From Caprella mutica (taxonomy: Eukaryota > Arthropoda > Malacostraca > Amphipoda > Caprellidae): a DNA stretch of 64,000 nt. Below, piece by piece: positions 1 through 11,071 of the stretch. The stretch's first letter is position 1. Each line of letters opens with the position of its first letter. The translations under genes were made by a program, and so were the position numbers. Location of the stretch: assembly GCA_947561585.1 (NCBI GenBank), contig CANNZV010002338.1, positions 1 through 64,000 of the forward strand, given 5' to 3'. The notes under the pieces are model-generated. The model had not been told where the DNA came from. It did no database searches and saw only the letters and a program-made list of their open reading frames with translations.

Positions 1-157
1 CTGGTGTTATTAGTCACTATAATAGGTGTAATGGTGTGATTTACCATACATACATACTGGTGTTATTAGTCACTATAATAGGTGTAATGGTGTGATTTAC
101 CATACCATACCTACTGGTGTTATTAGTCACTATAATAGGTGTAATGGTGTGATTTTT
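1..157. repeat. 57-bp tandem repeat, about 2.7 copies
   Basis: Three successive blocks begin with CTGGTGTTATTAGTCACTAT and continue through ATAGGTGTAATGGTGTGATTT. The first two blocks end in CATAC-rich linkers of slightly different length (56 and 57 bp). The third breaks off after TGTGATTT. The array is cut by the window edge, so its true length is unknown. Confidence 0.9.
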
Positions 158-164
158 TCCAGTG

Positions 165-280
165 ACCAAACTATAAAATTCACAGAAGAGCTACTGTATA
201 ATGAAATCCTGTATAATGAATCTAGTGTCCTGGGTAAGGAAGTAGCCTCTATAGTTAGGCTACTTCTAGCCTTCTAGGCA
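165..280 (+). mobile_element. Truncated family B (pogo-like) MITE remnant
   Basis: The segment holds GAAATCCTGTATAATGAA, AGTGTCCT, and GTAAGGAAGTAGCCTCTATA. The last recurs in the fuller family B copy at 37489-37722. Terminal inverted repeats are not intact here, so this is a decayed fragment. No coding capacity is seen. Confidence 0.6.
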
Positions 281-295
281 CATTCTTTTTGAATT

Positions 296-640
296 ATTTT
301 ATATTTTTCATGTCATTCCTTCATATTTACCGGCTCTTCTCGACTTTATTCCTTCATAAAATACCAAATATTTTTTTTTATTTAAAAATTTATTCATCGG
401 CGTAAACTAGCGTAAATCACGTAAATTAGGAAAATAATTGTAATGTTGTGACGTGTTGCAACGTAGAAATACAACTTGCTACCCACTAAGCACACATCAG
501 TCCATGTTTTTGTGGAATACACACACATGTTCAAGCTGTGCTTGGATTACATTCCACCCAATCGCAGCTCTGCTCTCTAAGTTGCCTATGTCTTATATAC
601 CTATGCATTCATTCTTCCTTGTATGTTCAATATTTTAATT
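296..640 (-). mobile_element. Dispersed repeat, family L, copy 1
   Basis: This segment is an approximate reverse complement of 35465-35800. Shared blocks include the TTTTCATGTCATTCCTTC side, the ACCAAATATTTTTTTT tract, the spaced CGTAAA/GTAAATCACGTAAATTAGG block, and AGCTCTGCTCTC near the far end. Two diverged copies in opposite orientation show a dispersed repeat. Its class is not recognised and no transposase or tail is visible. Confidence 0.6.
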
Positions 641-1205
641 GAAATATGGTTCACATTAGATTAGTATATGTATATGTATACTAACAAATTGTATAAAATA
701 AAGTACCATAGGTTAATAAATAAGACATGTTCTTTCAAACACATAATCAAACCAGCTTCCCATACTTTCTGAACGTCAAACTCATTAGGGTTAAGTATTT
801 TGTAATAATATATCAATATTTTACAAAAACTATAGAACTGAACTACTTAATGTTCACTTATCTGATCATAATTTTATTAACATTTAATAGCAAAACTGGT
901 AGAATAATTAAGAACTGCAGGTTGCTTCATTGCACTCACTCAGTCTCGGATATTTTTCTCCATTATTTCATTTTTATTGTTGCAGTTATACTCAAATTCA
1001 GTATTCTCAGCGGCATTAAAGTGAGCAAAATACTTGGATATTATCATAGAAATGCGATGCAAATGTAGCTTCATGGGAATAGCAAACGAGATCATTTATT
1101 CCAGAAATCCTCCTTGCCTGCTATCTAAGATACTCCAGTCACAAAAAGACACGAATATTAAGAACATAAATAATATTGTACAGAGTGACTGTGTGTTCTA
1201 CATAT
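641..1205. other. AT-rich stretch without a supported gene
   Basis: Low-complexity AT-rich DNA with a TATATGTATATGTATA tract near 665-680. The block ACGTCAAACTCATTAGGG (about 774-791) followed by TTAAGT recurs near 35842-35866, next to family L copy 2, and may be a short flank-associated repeat. An open frame at 727-1068 has no recognisable domain. Confidence 0.5.
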
Positions 1206-1475
1206 TAAGGACCGTACACACGTAGGGTTTTTTAAGTCTTTACACCAGACTTTTTGCTAAACTCCTCCTACTTAATCCATGAGAATAAAGAAAAAACGAA
1301 ATAGATATTGTTTATTTCAGAAGGTATCCATGATATCTGCAGGTATCATGGATACCAACTGAAAGAAATGAAGATTGTATCACTTTTTCTTTTATTCTCA
1401 TGGATGCAGTAGGAGGAGCTTAGCAAAAAGAATGATAGAAATACTTAAAAAACCTTACGTGTGTACGGCCCTTTA
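1206..1475. mobile_element. Palindromic MITE, family M
   Basis: Terminal inverted repeats read AAGGACCGTACACACGTA on the left and ACGTGTGTACGGCCCTT on the right. Subterminal arms also pair (TTTTGCTAAACTCCTCCTAC with GTAGGAGGAGCTTAGCAAAA; CCATGAGAATAAAGAAAAA with its complement). The centre at 1323-1356 is a near-perfect 34-bp dyad, GGTATCCATGATATCTGCAG followed by its mirror, the same core found in family A. No protein is encoded; the element would fold into one long hairpin. Confidence 0.8.
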
Positions 1476-2706
1476 AAGATCATCATCTCCTTAAAATTTT
1501 TTTAAATATAACACAGTTTCATAATTTTAATGTGAAACAATTAGAATTGTTATAATTGTATATAATTCAAATTATTGTTGTTTACAAATACAAAGTAACT
1601 GATATAATTACAAATTTTTAATAAAGTATTAGTTTGAAAATGTGAAGTTAGTAAACTCTAACAAAAAATTAGATCAGCCAATGATTATTTTTCATCTTCA
1701 AGTATTACTTCAAAAGCGTGTTTTTAAATTACATAATCAGCCGCGCCAGTTCATTTTACACCCCATTCACTTATCAACTAAATGTTCACTTTTAACATAA
1801 TTTCATTGCTCAAGTCACTTAATTTCAACAATTTAAGCTATTCTAGAGTGATGTTAACAAATTATAAACTAAACCTTAAAATATTTATCTGGAATAGCCT
1901 GCTTAAACGTAAAATAGCTTATAGTTTACTGACAGAATTTTCTCTCAACTTTGAAATGTTAAATGGTACAATTATACATGTTTCTTCTTTTCAACATATC
2001 GTCATACAGTCTCAAATGGATACCAAACCCTTCGCTAAAGCTTGAATAAATTTACAAATAAAGAAACTTCCGTAATTAATTGCAATTTGTCTTTGGAAAC
2101 TAAAGTTTGTTTCGAATGTAGTACTTTGGAACTCGTATTCCTTACTAAGAGACAACTGCTAAAAAAAATAACGCAAAATATACTCTGAATGTTGGACAAG
2201 TGAACTAGATAAACTTCCATCAAAATGAAGCTTGATATGAAGAATATTGTTGGACTAGTGTACTTTCCCGTTATAAATTACGGGTCATCATCAATTCCAA
2301 TTTATTACCCGTTATTTGTTTACTTTTTAATGAATTCAATAAAAAATTAAATATTTTACCAAGTCTAACCTATTTTATAGATAAAATAAATTTAATAATT
2401 AAATAAAAACAGGGGAATTTAAATATCAAGTCAATATATTCCTGTGCGTATCATAGTTACATTCTTCATGTTTAATACCCGTCATGTAAAAGCGGACATC
2501 AAATAAATAAACACACTACAGGTATTATTAGGATAGATGCTATGCTCTTTTTTATGAAACTTATGAATATCATGCACACTATGGTATGAGAAATAATGTA
2601 TATATTCATATAGGTAGTCACACATTTAACAATGAGGGTAGTAGAAATGTTGAAGGGCCAAATATGTCACGAATATCCAGTAACCTATATAACACATTTA
2701 CAGGCT
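1476..2706. other. AT-rich stretch without a supported gene
   Basis: AT-rich non-repetitive sequence. Open frames at 1782-2045 (+) and 2035-2223 (-) are AT-biased, carry no motif I recognise and have no clear splice context. The short CGTTATAAATTACGGG near 2269 is single copy as far as I can see. Confidence 0.4.
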
Positions 2707-2795
2707 TTGTTACGTCTCATACTTATGACAATCTAATAAGTGTGGGACATGTATTGCTCATTTTTCTCTTGGTATAGCAAATATTTCAGAAGTAA
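2707..2795 (+). repeat. Short dispersed repeat, copy 1
   Basis: The block with ACGTCTCA, TTATGACAATC, AATAAGTGTGGGACATGT and AGTATAG/GGTATAG matches 48955-49040 in the same orientation with scattered differences. The ends are not defined, so it may be part of a longer, diverged element. Confidence 0.55.
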
Positions 2796-3127
2796 TTTTG
2801 GCTATATAGTTGGTTATTTTCATTTCAGTTGTTCCCACCATATTTTATGCAAGCGGGATGGATAAAAAAATACTTATTTTGCATGTAGTATACGTTATTT
2901 AAAAATAAAACTATCTCAATCTATCCCACATAATTCTGACTAAAAAACAGCAATGCGTACCACAGTACATTAACAACAATTTTGTGTAAGCCACTTTCTA
3001 ATCCGTATGGTGATACTAAAAGTACAAGCACCACTCTTCGCATTCATTTTATGGCTGTTCATGTCATAAATGAACATCTAAAGCCCCCTCGCCGCCATAA
3101 AGCCATGATAGTTGAGTCATAAGTTCA

Positions 3128-3235
3128 ATGAAAAGCTCTCCATTTGCATCTCCTGGAACTCATTTTACCTGCAGAGTCTGCCGAGAAAAGAGCTATGTAT
3201 TCATGAGCCAAAGGAATCACAAGAGATTCTCCTAA
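3128..3235 (+). other. Short ATG open frame with a CxxC...H pattern, unproven
   Basis: A 35-residue frame begins at an ATG inside a patch of more balanced composition (about 3040-3240). It contains FTCRVCREKSYVFMSQRNH, which has the C-x2-C-x12-H spacing of a C2H2 finger. The second histidine is missing because the frame ends at KRFS. An alternative is chance; no splice signals settle it. Treat it as a candidate fragment only. Confidence 0.12.
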
Positions 3236-3991
3236 ATAAGAAACGATAGTGAGGGAACTGAAAAATGAAGATGCAATTAAAACTTAAGCTGAAGAAGAAA
3301 CTAACGACTGTTTGAACTATCACGCATTCGCAATTTTCGTATACTGTGTTTAAAAAAAAATGCGTTAAAAATTACTTTGCAGAACAAAAAATTAACTTGA
3401 GTGGTTGTGTAAAAAGATTTAAACTGCTCATATGCTTTTCTTAAATATTTATTTGGTCAAAAAGGAAACTTTCTATTTCATGGACCAAGTTATTTAGTGA
3501 TCTTTTTTATGATTGAGATTGGATTAATATAGCAATTAAAATTTGCAATAATAATCGAAGCATTTAACAGTCTGGTTATTTCATTAATTTAACACCGTTT
3601 ATTTTGAATATGTCTTTATCAAATTCATAAGAACAATCATCCCTGCTGACTGACCATTTTACAGTCCTTTGAAGTGACCCTAGCATTCGAAACCTGAGAC
3701 AGAACTTGAAGACCGTGACCAACTCAATCTGGTGATATCAAAGCCAGGAATTATAGCACCGGAACATTCCCTGTCTGAGTATATATCTGTTGTTCCAAGT
3801 TGTTCAAATTAGTTCTCAGTTACCAAGTACAACCATTAATTTGAAGGAAAAAATTCTTGTCACCATATATACCTTCAAATTAGAATTTAATGGATGTTAT
3901 TGTACAAAAATTAAGATTTTATTTCAAATTTTGAACTATTTATCAAAATTTGAGACTAACGTACCTAGATTAGTTTTAATGGATTTAAAAT
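3236..3991. other. AT-rich stretch without a supported gene
   Basis: No repeats or signals of note. An open frame at 3790-3993 runs into the left end of the next MITE and is not credible as a gene. Confidence 0.4.
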
Positions 3992-4216
3992 AGTGTAAAT
4001 TACGAATTATCGGTCAGTTTTACACCCCCGGTCATATAAGAAAAAACGATATTATAATTGTTATTTTATTCTTATTTTATTCTTATTTTATTTGATATCC
4101 AAGATACCTGCAGGTATCATGGATACCAATAAAAATAAAAATAAAATAATTATAATATCGTTTTTTCTTATATGACCGGGAATGTAAAACTGACCGATAA
4201 TTCGTAATTTACCCTA
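3992..4216. mobile_element. Family A MITE with 34-bp palindromic core
   Basis: The left end reads GTAAATTACGAATTATCGGT and the right end is its near-perfect inverted complement, ending in TTTACCCTA. Subterminal CGGTCATATAAGAAAAAACG pairs with its mirror. The centre (about 4094-4127) is GATATCC..GATACCTGCAGGTATC..GGATACC. The whole element is close to one perfect palindrome with no coding capacity. TA-rich flanks suit Tc1/mariner-like or similar target choice, but the duplication is not clear. Confidence 0.88.
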
Positions 4217-5805
4217 CTTCATTTTATTCAAAGAATGTCATTAATGATGCTAGGTATCATTATAAAATAAACTAAACGATTTACAACATTTCACTTCACC
4301 GAATTGATAGAAGAAGAATTCAAGACTGAAGAAGAATGAGACACAATTTATGTCGCAGTCTCCATCAATTCAAATTGACCAAGTTTCTTAATGACTTTGG
4401 AATCTCTTTGTATCCCGGGGCTCTCCATCCTCTGATAGGCCCAATTCTGCAGCCATAAGCAAATAGATAGTCACTCAGCCGTCTCTAAAGAGCCAATTCA
4501 GGGGTCTTCAGATAATTGGCTTAGTTCCTCTCAAGCCCAACCAACAAATAAAGCACAGTGGGTATATCTGGTATATTTTTGTTTTTAAAAATATTTGTAT
4601 AATTTCATTTAAGTCATGTGATGAAAATAAAGTTGAAGCTAAAGTATTCCAAATATCGAAATAAAGATCAACTGCTCTTATGATATTTAGGTATGGGAAA
4701 TTTATAGAGTATTATTAGTATGACGACCGAACTATTACTGATTAGGTTTAGAAATTTAAAGCCAATGTAAATGTACACGGTTAAGAATTATTGGAACATT
4801 CTATTCAGTCTTTTGAAAACCTATAAAATATATATTCATATATTCTACATATTATTTTAAATAATAATTAAGTAAATTAATAACTTGTGATTTCTTATTT
4901 ACAGAAATGAGAGATGAATATGTTTTATGTTGATACATATATATTTGTTATAAGCTTGGTTATACTATCGACACGCATGCATATGATTTCAATAGAAAAA
5001 TGACTTTGCAATATTATAAAATTAGCGTTTACTATATAAATTACTATAGTAAAAGTATTACTACATTTCTTACATCTGTAATATTATAATATTATTTATA
5101 TTTATTTATATTTATATTAATGTTATTTTTATGTAAAGAAGAATTGCTACTATAAAATTTTGCATAGTAAGATCAAAACTGTTACTATCAATATTTTCAG
5201 CCTACTCTAGCACATGTAATAAACCTACGTAGTTCGAATTAATGTGAAAATAGTTCCATTAACCGTAGCAACTAAATAGAATAATCTTTATCATTCCGCA
5301 ATAAAATTATATAATGAATTAACTTCTTCATGATAATTCCAGCCGCAAATGACCCGTAATTCTGCTTCCTAAGTTAGAAGTTTTGTGGTAAAGCAGTTAC
5401 ATTATTGTCTGTAATTAAAATTCTCTGGCATTTCTCTTGAACTGCAATTTCAACTCTAGTCTTCTTGTTGGGGAGTTGATAATAGGGAGAAATTAGCAAT
5501 TTGTTCATTATATTGCATAACGCATTTTAATATATTTTTGTATTAAAATCTCCATTCGATTTAGAGCTGAAAGAAGTACGTGATAGGAATAGTTAATTAA
5601 AGATATATAGAATAATTGTATATTTAATATAATTTCAATGGTAATTCTCATATGAAATATGAAAACTGCTAATATTTAATCAAAATGTTTGAAAAAATAG
5701 AACTAATAATGAAAGAAAGATAATAAAGGAGGAAAATCATTAGTGGATCAGAATAAAGCAATATTTTTTCAAATAGAATATACGACACATGCATGAGTAA
5801 AAATG
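4217..5805. other. AT-rich stretch without a supported gene
   Basis: Mostly low-complexity AT. A patch of more balanced composition at about 4390-4560 has no extended open frame. A TATTTATATT microsatellite-like run lies at about 5085-5125. Confidence 0.4.
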
Positions 5806-6006
5806 ATTCACTGTGATGATGTACTATCGGAGAAAAGAGTCACTGTGATGATGTACTATCAGAGAAAAGAGTCACTGTTATGATGTACTATCAGATAAAA
5901 CAGTCACTTTGATAATGTACTATCAGAGAAAAGAGTCACTGTTATGATGTACTATCAGATAAAACAGTCACTTTGATAATGTACTATCAGAGAAAAGAGT
6001 CGCTGC
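5806..6006 (+). repeat. 32-bp minisatellite, array 1, about 6 copies
   Basis: Unit: AGAGAAAAGAGTCACTGTGA followed by TGATGTACTATC. Variants include GATAAAACAGTCACTTTGATAA, which alternates with the canonical unit and gives a short higher-order pattern. The same unit makes the arrays at 20187-21689 (same strand) and 38536-39276 (opposite strand). Confidence 0.92.
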
Positions 6007-6045
6007 TTGATTGTGATTTGGTATTATTTTCAAATATTAAAAACT

Positions 6046-6150
6046 TGTCGTCGTCTACCCAGACCAATATAAAAATATTTACAGACATTACAATTAGTAA
6101 ATTTTCGTTTGGTAAATGATAAATTTATAAAGTAAAAAAGTCATCACAGA
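6046..6150 (+). repeat. Short dispersed repeat sharing GTCGTCG..TACCCAGACCAAT
   Basis: TTGTCGTCGTCTACCCAGAC and the following CAATTAGTAAA and GTAAAAAAGTCAT blocks match 50100-50200 in the same orientation. Origin unknown; it may be a fragment of a larger element. Confidence 0.5.
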
Positions 6151-6814
6151 AACACAGTCACAACAAAACATACGAGTTTTTCTATTTATAGGTTGATACT
6201 TCCAACAATTTATTGTAATACATATTATACATGCATATTAGTTTCTGTTCGCATGGAGATGTAATTCAATATATTATTTATCTCTCCAGGGCTATACAAT
6301 CATAAATCACATATATAAATCAGTTCGAATAGCCATGGCAATAACCCAGCTATCATTTCGACTCTCAGCACTGTTGTAATTTCATTAGAAGCAATTGAAC
6401 AAGTGGTGGTTTGGATTCAATTAAAGTTGCGGATTTGAACGTCCATTGGATAAGCTCTCGTATAAGTTATTTGTTCGTTATTAAATATTTAATAAAGCCT
6501 GAGCGGAATGTATGTAAATTGATTATTGCTTCGGATTGTATTAATGAAAGAATGAGTCAGAGGGGATGAACGTCAGTGTGCTGTAAAGATCCCATTTGGA
6601 AATACTTTGAAGTTGTTTAATTAAACTAAATCTAGATACAATCTTCCTTCATTCAAGACTATTCACACTTTGAATGTGTTGTTGTAGAAGTATTGATGAT
6701 GGTCTTCCCTACCTAGTTATACTTATGAACCGTACTACGAAATACATTTAATAGAAATGTATTGAATTGAATCAATGTTCATATTCGATCCAATATCTAA
6801 TTTCAAGTCACATA
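6151..6814. other. Non-repetitive stretch, no gene seen
   Basis: Moderately AT-rich sequence with no tandem or inverted repeat seen and no convincing open frame. Confidence 0.4.
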
Positions 6815-7352
6815 AGAGGGTGGCACCTCAATGATTAGAAAAAAAAGCTACTAGGTACCACTTAGAATGTATTTTTATAATATATTTCCTTATAGATAAG
6901 TTTTTTAGGATAATGTATTTTAAGTTAAGTAACTCATTCATTAGCTATAGAGATTGACCAATAACTGTATAGGGAGGAGTGCCGTTTATTAAACAGACTT
7001 GAAATATTCAGAACAACAAACTAGCGGATACTTAAACTTCTTTATAGCCATCTTTGATGAGAATTTCAAAGTTTTATAATTTGAACTGTAATTTAAATAA
7101 TTTCATAACTATGTGCAAAGAGGTGGACCTAACAGGGGATTGAATACTGCTCCGCCCCCTGCTTGCTCCTCCTCTTTGCCAACCAATCAGAGAAGAAAAC
7201 TCCTTAAAAACATTATCTGTCAAAACATAACTCCTACAGAACTGTATCGATAAAAACTTATGCGGTAGAGACAATATCTCAAAAACCTTATGCGCTATTT
7301 ACTATATTTTTAAAATTTTAGACGTAAGAAACACAACCTTTATGGGCACACC
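6815..7352 (+). mobile_element. Dispersed element K, copy 1, carrying GC-box and CCAAT-box motifs
   Basis: Begins near GGGTGGCACCTC and ends near TTTATGGGCACACC, matching 60925-61431 along its length and 18406-18690 in inverse. Conserved internal blocks are the TAGCGGATAC block, the CTCCGCCCCCTGC GC-box region (about 7149-7160), the CCAACCAATCAGAG CCAAT box (about 7180-7193), and AAAAACCTTATGCGC near the right end. No open frame of note. It could be a SINE-like, solo-LTR-like or MITE element; no clear tail, tRNA-like head or inverted ends were found. Confidence 0.7.
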
Positions 7353-7838
7353 GATACAATAGCGTGGTTTAAATAAATTTTAATTAATCATTCATTCAAT
7401 TGTCACTGCAATTCTCTATATTGTTACCAAACAGTATTAGATATGACTGTACCTCATACCATTTGATACCACCAATTTCTCTTTTTTTTTGTTCTTAGAC
7501 TCTAGTGGACAAATAAATAAAGTACTCTGACAAACATAAGATGAGAGACAGTCTGTAACATTCGATACTGAGTGTATTTATTCGATCTAAGAGGATCTCA
7601 GGTGATGACAGTAATGGCCTCAGAGAAAAGTCCACCCAAGAGGATTGGCTGATTGGTATTGAGTTTGAAGGTGATTTAGTGATGTTCCTCCTCCATTAGA
7701 TATTCATTATATCTATTGAAAAACAGCCAGTTGAGAAATTGAACATCAGGTTTAAGTTGTAGGATATTTGAAATTATGAAAAAAATGTGATTGACTATCT
7801 CATGATGCATGAAGAAAAGTTTCTCTGTGTAACATTGT
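7353..7838. other. Non-repetitive stretch, no gene seen
   Basis: Contains AGAGGATCTCAGGTGATGAC and GTCCACCCAAGAGGATTGGC around 7590-7650, of more balanced composition, but no open frame or motif that supports a call. Confidence 0.4.
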
Positions 7839-7878
7839 TTAGAGCAAATAAAGATAACGTACCAGGGGGCACTAGTAC

Positions 7879-9065
7879 TTTTCCCCGCCGGATCATTCAC
7901 CACCAGACTATTCCCCGCCGGACTTTTCCCCGCTGGATCATTCCCCGCCGGATCATTCCCCGCCGGACTTTTCCCCGCCAGTACTTTTCCCCGCCAGGAT
8001 TATTCCCCGCCGGACTTTTCCCCGCCGAATAAAATAATAGTATTTTAGGCTATTAAATTATAATTTTGATAAAACAAACCATTTATCAATAGAAATCACA
8101 TTTTATTAACAGACTTACACAATAATACAGTCATATTTTTAGCTTTGATTTCTGTATGTGTCAATATTGGTCGTTTATATTTTAAGACCGTGCCTTCGTA
8201 AATTCCCATATAATTAAGATATGCTACAAAGTTCAAAACATTATGGCTATTCTAATGGATTGCAAAATATGTAGCAATTTAGTCTAAGAAGCTACGATTA
8301 ATTCATTTTATTTCTGCTCTAAAGTTATACATATTGCAAATTTATTATTTTTCTTTGCCAGTTATTATTAAAAAAGTTTATCTATTTACTTCTAGTTCAG
8401 ATATTTACTTTTCCAGAAGTATATATTTAATTGTTGTTTATTAATTTTAAAATTAATATAATAGACAACAGAATGAATAATCCTACTATATATTTATTCA
8501 TTACACTTAATATTGGCTTTTTATAGTGTCTTTTTTTTAATTTTGCTTATTTAATATTTATTCCTTAAAGAACTTACAATTTATTAACCATTATAATGAA
8601 AATACATAAGTTAGAGTGTAGAAATCCTTAAATCAAGACTTTTCAAGTGGTCAGATTTGAGGACGATTTAGATATAAAGTCGTACATTTTTTCAAAAAGT
8701 CTCCAATGAAAACTAATTATCGAAAGAGTAACTAAAAAACGAGTTCGGTTCAAGGAGTTGGTTAGTGACCAATTTCCATGCAACAAAGTTTTAAAAAAAA
8801 ATCCAAAATATTGGCTAGTTGCGACGGCAGACTTTGATTTAAAATTTCACGGCAATAGATTTATTGGTCAAAACAATTTTTTTTCTTCAAAAAACTAATT
8901 AAAAAATCTTAATGTTAAATTGTCTTCCAAGATTTAAATTCAAAAAAAATAGGCGGGGAAAAGTCCGGCGAGAAAAAGACCGGCGGGGAAAAGTCCGGCG
9001 GGGAATAGACCGGCGGGGAAAAGTCCAGGCAGGGAAAAGTCCGGCGGATAATAGTCCGTTTCCCG
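7879..9065. mobile_element. Foldback-like element with inverted GC-rich terminal subrepeats
   Basis: The left end (7879-8030) is an irregular tandem array of TTCCCCGCCGGATCA and TTTTCCCCGCCGGAC units. The right end (about 8950-9050) is an array of GGCGGGGAAAAGTCC, the inverse complement of the same unit. About 900 bp of plain AT-rich DNA lies between. The terminal subrepeats make the frames at 7787-8032 and 8912-9139. The architecture matches Foldback/FB-type transposons; no transposase is seen. Confidence 0.75.
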
Positions 9066-9490
9066 TACCAGGGTCCGTTATCTTTACTAGGTTAAATTCT
9101 GGTCCGTTATGTTTACTAGCTTCATTTTTGGTCCGTTAATTAAATTATTAATGTTTGACCAAAAATTGGAATAAGAATATAATTTTGGAATCATAGATAC
9201 CACATTAAAGTATTTAGGCAGAAGTTTTTACATTTTTTTACCACTCGTTCTTCACAACTTCAAAATGAATCATGTTTTTTTTCTTTCCATTCTTTAGATT
9301 AATAAAATATGCAAAATTAATGTATATTCATTAATAATATCATATATTAGGTTTGTATATTTAAAAAATACTAAAACAAATATTTATTATAACTAAAATA
9401 AATTTTTCTGGTCCGTTAACTCTACTAGCTTCATTTCTGGTCCGTTATCTTTACTAGCTTTATTTCTGGTCCGTTATCTTCACTTGCCCC
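9066..9490 (+). repeat. Two clusters of a 27-29 bp GGTCCGTTATCTTTACTAGC subrepeat
   Basis: Cluster one (9066-9140) and cluster two (9408-9490) each hold about three copies of CTGGTCCGTTATCTTTACTA plus a GCTTCATTT linker. An inverse partner, AAAGATAACGTACCAGGG, lies at about 7850-7867, left of the foldback-like element. The CCGCCGG element may therefore sit inside, or be the core of, a larger element with these outer repeats. Confidence 0.7.
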
Positions 9491-10496
9491 CATTGTTTCA
9501 ATATTAGCAATTTTGTTATAATTTTTGGGCAAGGTTGCAACAAGGAACTGTTATACATAAGATTGAAAATTAAAAAGAACTATAATTGATCGAATATATA
9601 TCTTTTTTGGTCGCAATGATCGAAGGATTGTTTTCAAGTTATATTTTGGCTTGCTTCTAACCATGTTAATAGGTATTGTAGACAACAATTAGAACCTTAT
9701 TTAACTCTTTTAACTTTTATTCGTAACAAAATGAAAAATGTGAACTGCAAATAATAATACAATCTTTGTTTTTTATTCAGCCATCAAATATAATCGGTGG
9801 AAAATATATTTTTCGCTGCCAGAAACAATATACTGTTAAATTTAGGTATAAAATTCAAACATTGATATTATTGATTGAGATATAAATATCTCGCATCTCA
9901 ATCACAATAATAAGATTAAAATGTTTCACTTGGTTCTTTCACAGAATTCACAATTATTAAAGTGGCATGCAATTCATGCCATTATCTTTAAAGCCATTCT
10001 AAACTTGGGCTTATCAAAGTTTCTGAATTCTCCCATGGAATCTTAAAGTACCTTCGATATATCGAGGAAAGAAAATTATCATTTTATTGTTGAAACTTTA
10101 AAACTAGGAAAGTGACTGAGTTTATAATAAGAAAGAAGATGAGGTATATAATAGAATGCTTAAATTTTAAGGAAAAAAACATTTTTTCAGAAATATTCGA
10201 TTAAAACAATAATTATCTAATAATATAATAAATTAAATTTTTCTCGGTTAATCACAGAGTGTTAATGCTTACAGTTTGGTATTAAACTGTTTCAGAAGTA
10301 TTGCATAAAGCATATTTATTCTGTTAGCTCAAATAATAGTGGGTAATTAGAATTCGAATAATTTTGGAGAGTTTTGAATTACCAAATAATACAATTAATT
10401 GCTATTAATCTTTAGTTTTAATTATTATAAAGTATAGTTTATGCAGTTCTTTAAATTATTTACATACATAATTTGTTTAAACTGTGAACGAAATAT
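9491..10496. other. AT-rich stretch without a supported gene
   Basis: No repeat or open frame worth reporting. Confidence 0.4.
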
Positions 10497-10672
10497 GATG
10501 TTCACTATAGAGGACTCTACGTTCACTATAGAGGATTCTACATCCACTATAGAGGACTCTACGTTCACTATAGAGGACTCTATATTCACTATAGAGGACT
10601 CTACATTCATTAAAGAGGACTCTACATTCATTATAGAGGACTCTACGTTCACTATAGAGGACTCTACCCATA
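10497..10672 (+). repeat. 21-bp minisatellite, about 8 copies, derived from a family B end
   Basis: Unit GTTCACTATAGAGGACTCTA plus C. The core CACTATAGAGGA is the inverted terminal sequence of family B MITEs (37676-37689, 39961-39972). The unit is a multiple of three without stops, so several frames stay open on both strands. These are repeat artefacts, not proteins. Confidence 0.9.
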
Positions 10673-11014
10673 CTAGTTATAACGACAATTATATGTAAAA
10701 CATTTTAGACTAATTTGTCTTAAAACTGTTGTTATAATTGTGATCATTAGAAAGAAAATAATGTCTGTTAATTGCCGTAGTGTATTGTCGTGCGATAAAT
10801 TAGACGCATAAGCACAGCGTAATTATTAATTTGAAATAAATAAATGACTATATACTTTTTTTCATAAATAACTATATATTATTTTATAAATAACTGTAGA
10901 TTATTTTTTTTTTTAATTATTTTTATTTTTTACATTATTTTAACTATAGATAATATCATTGTTTTATTTAAACTCTTATGAAATACTAATCAATTGTTTC
11001 TATATACTTTACAG

Positions 11015-11071
11015 GTGAGCCCATACAGTAATAAGAAGAACGTCCATATCGCCACAGTTTGGGGTAACTAA
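11015..11071 (+). CDS. Candidate 3'-terminal coding exon, 18 codons and stop
   Basis: A branch-point-like TACTAAT (10984-10990) and a pyrimidine-rich TTTCTATATACTTT precede ACAG (11011-11014). The only frame open from the following base reads VSPYSNKKNVHIATVWGN and then TAA at 11069-11071. A polyadenylation-type AATAAA lies at 11254-11259. The composition is less AT-rich than the surroundings. This would be the last coding exon of a plus-strand gene whose other exons I cannot locate. The protein family is not recognised. The exon is short enough for chance to explain it. A donor-like CAGGTATGA follows the stop. Confidence 0.25.
   Translation: MSPYSNKKNVHIATVWGN

Noticed and set aside
7787..8032. 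Arginine/proline-rich 81-codon frame
   Set aside because: Its C-terminal half is the CCCCGCCGG subrepeat of the foldback-like element and the N-terminal half has no gene-like feature.
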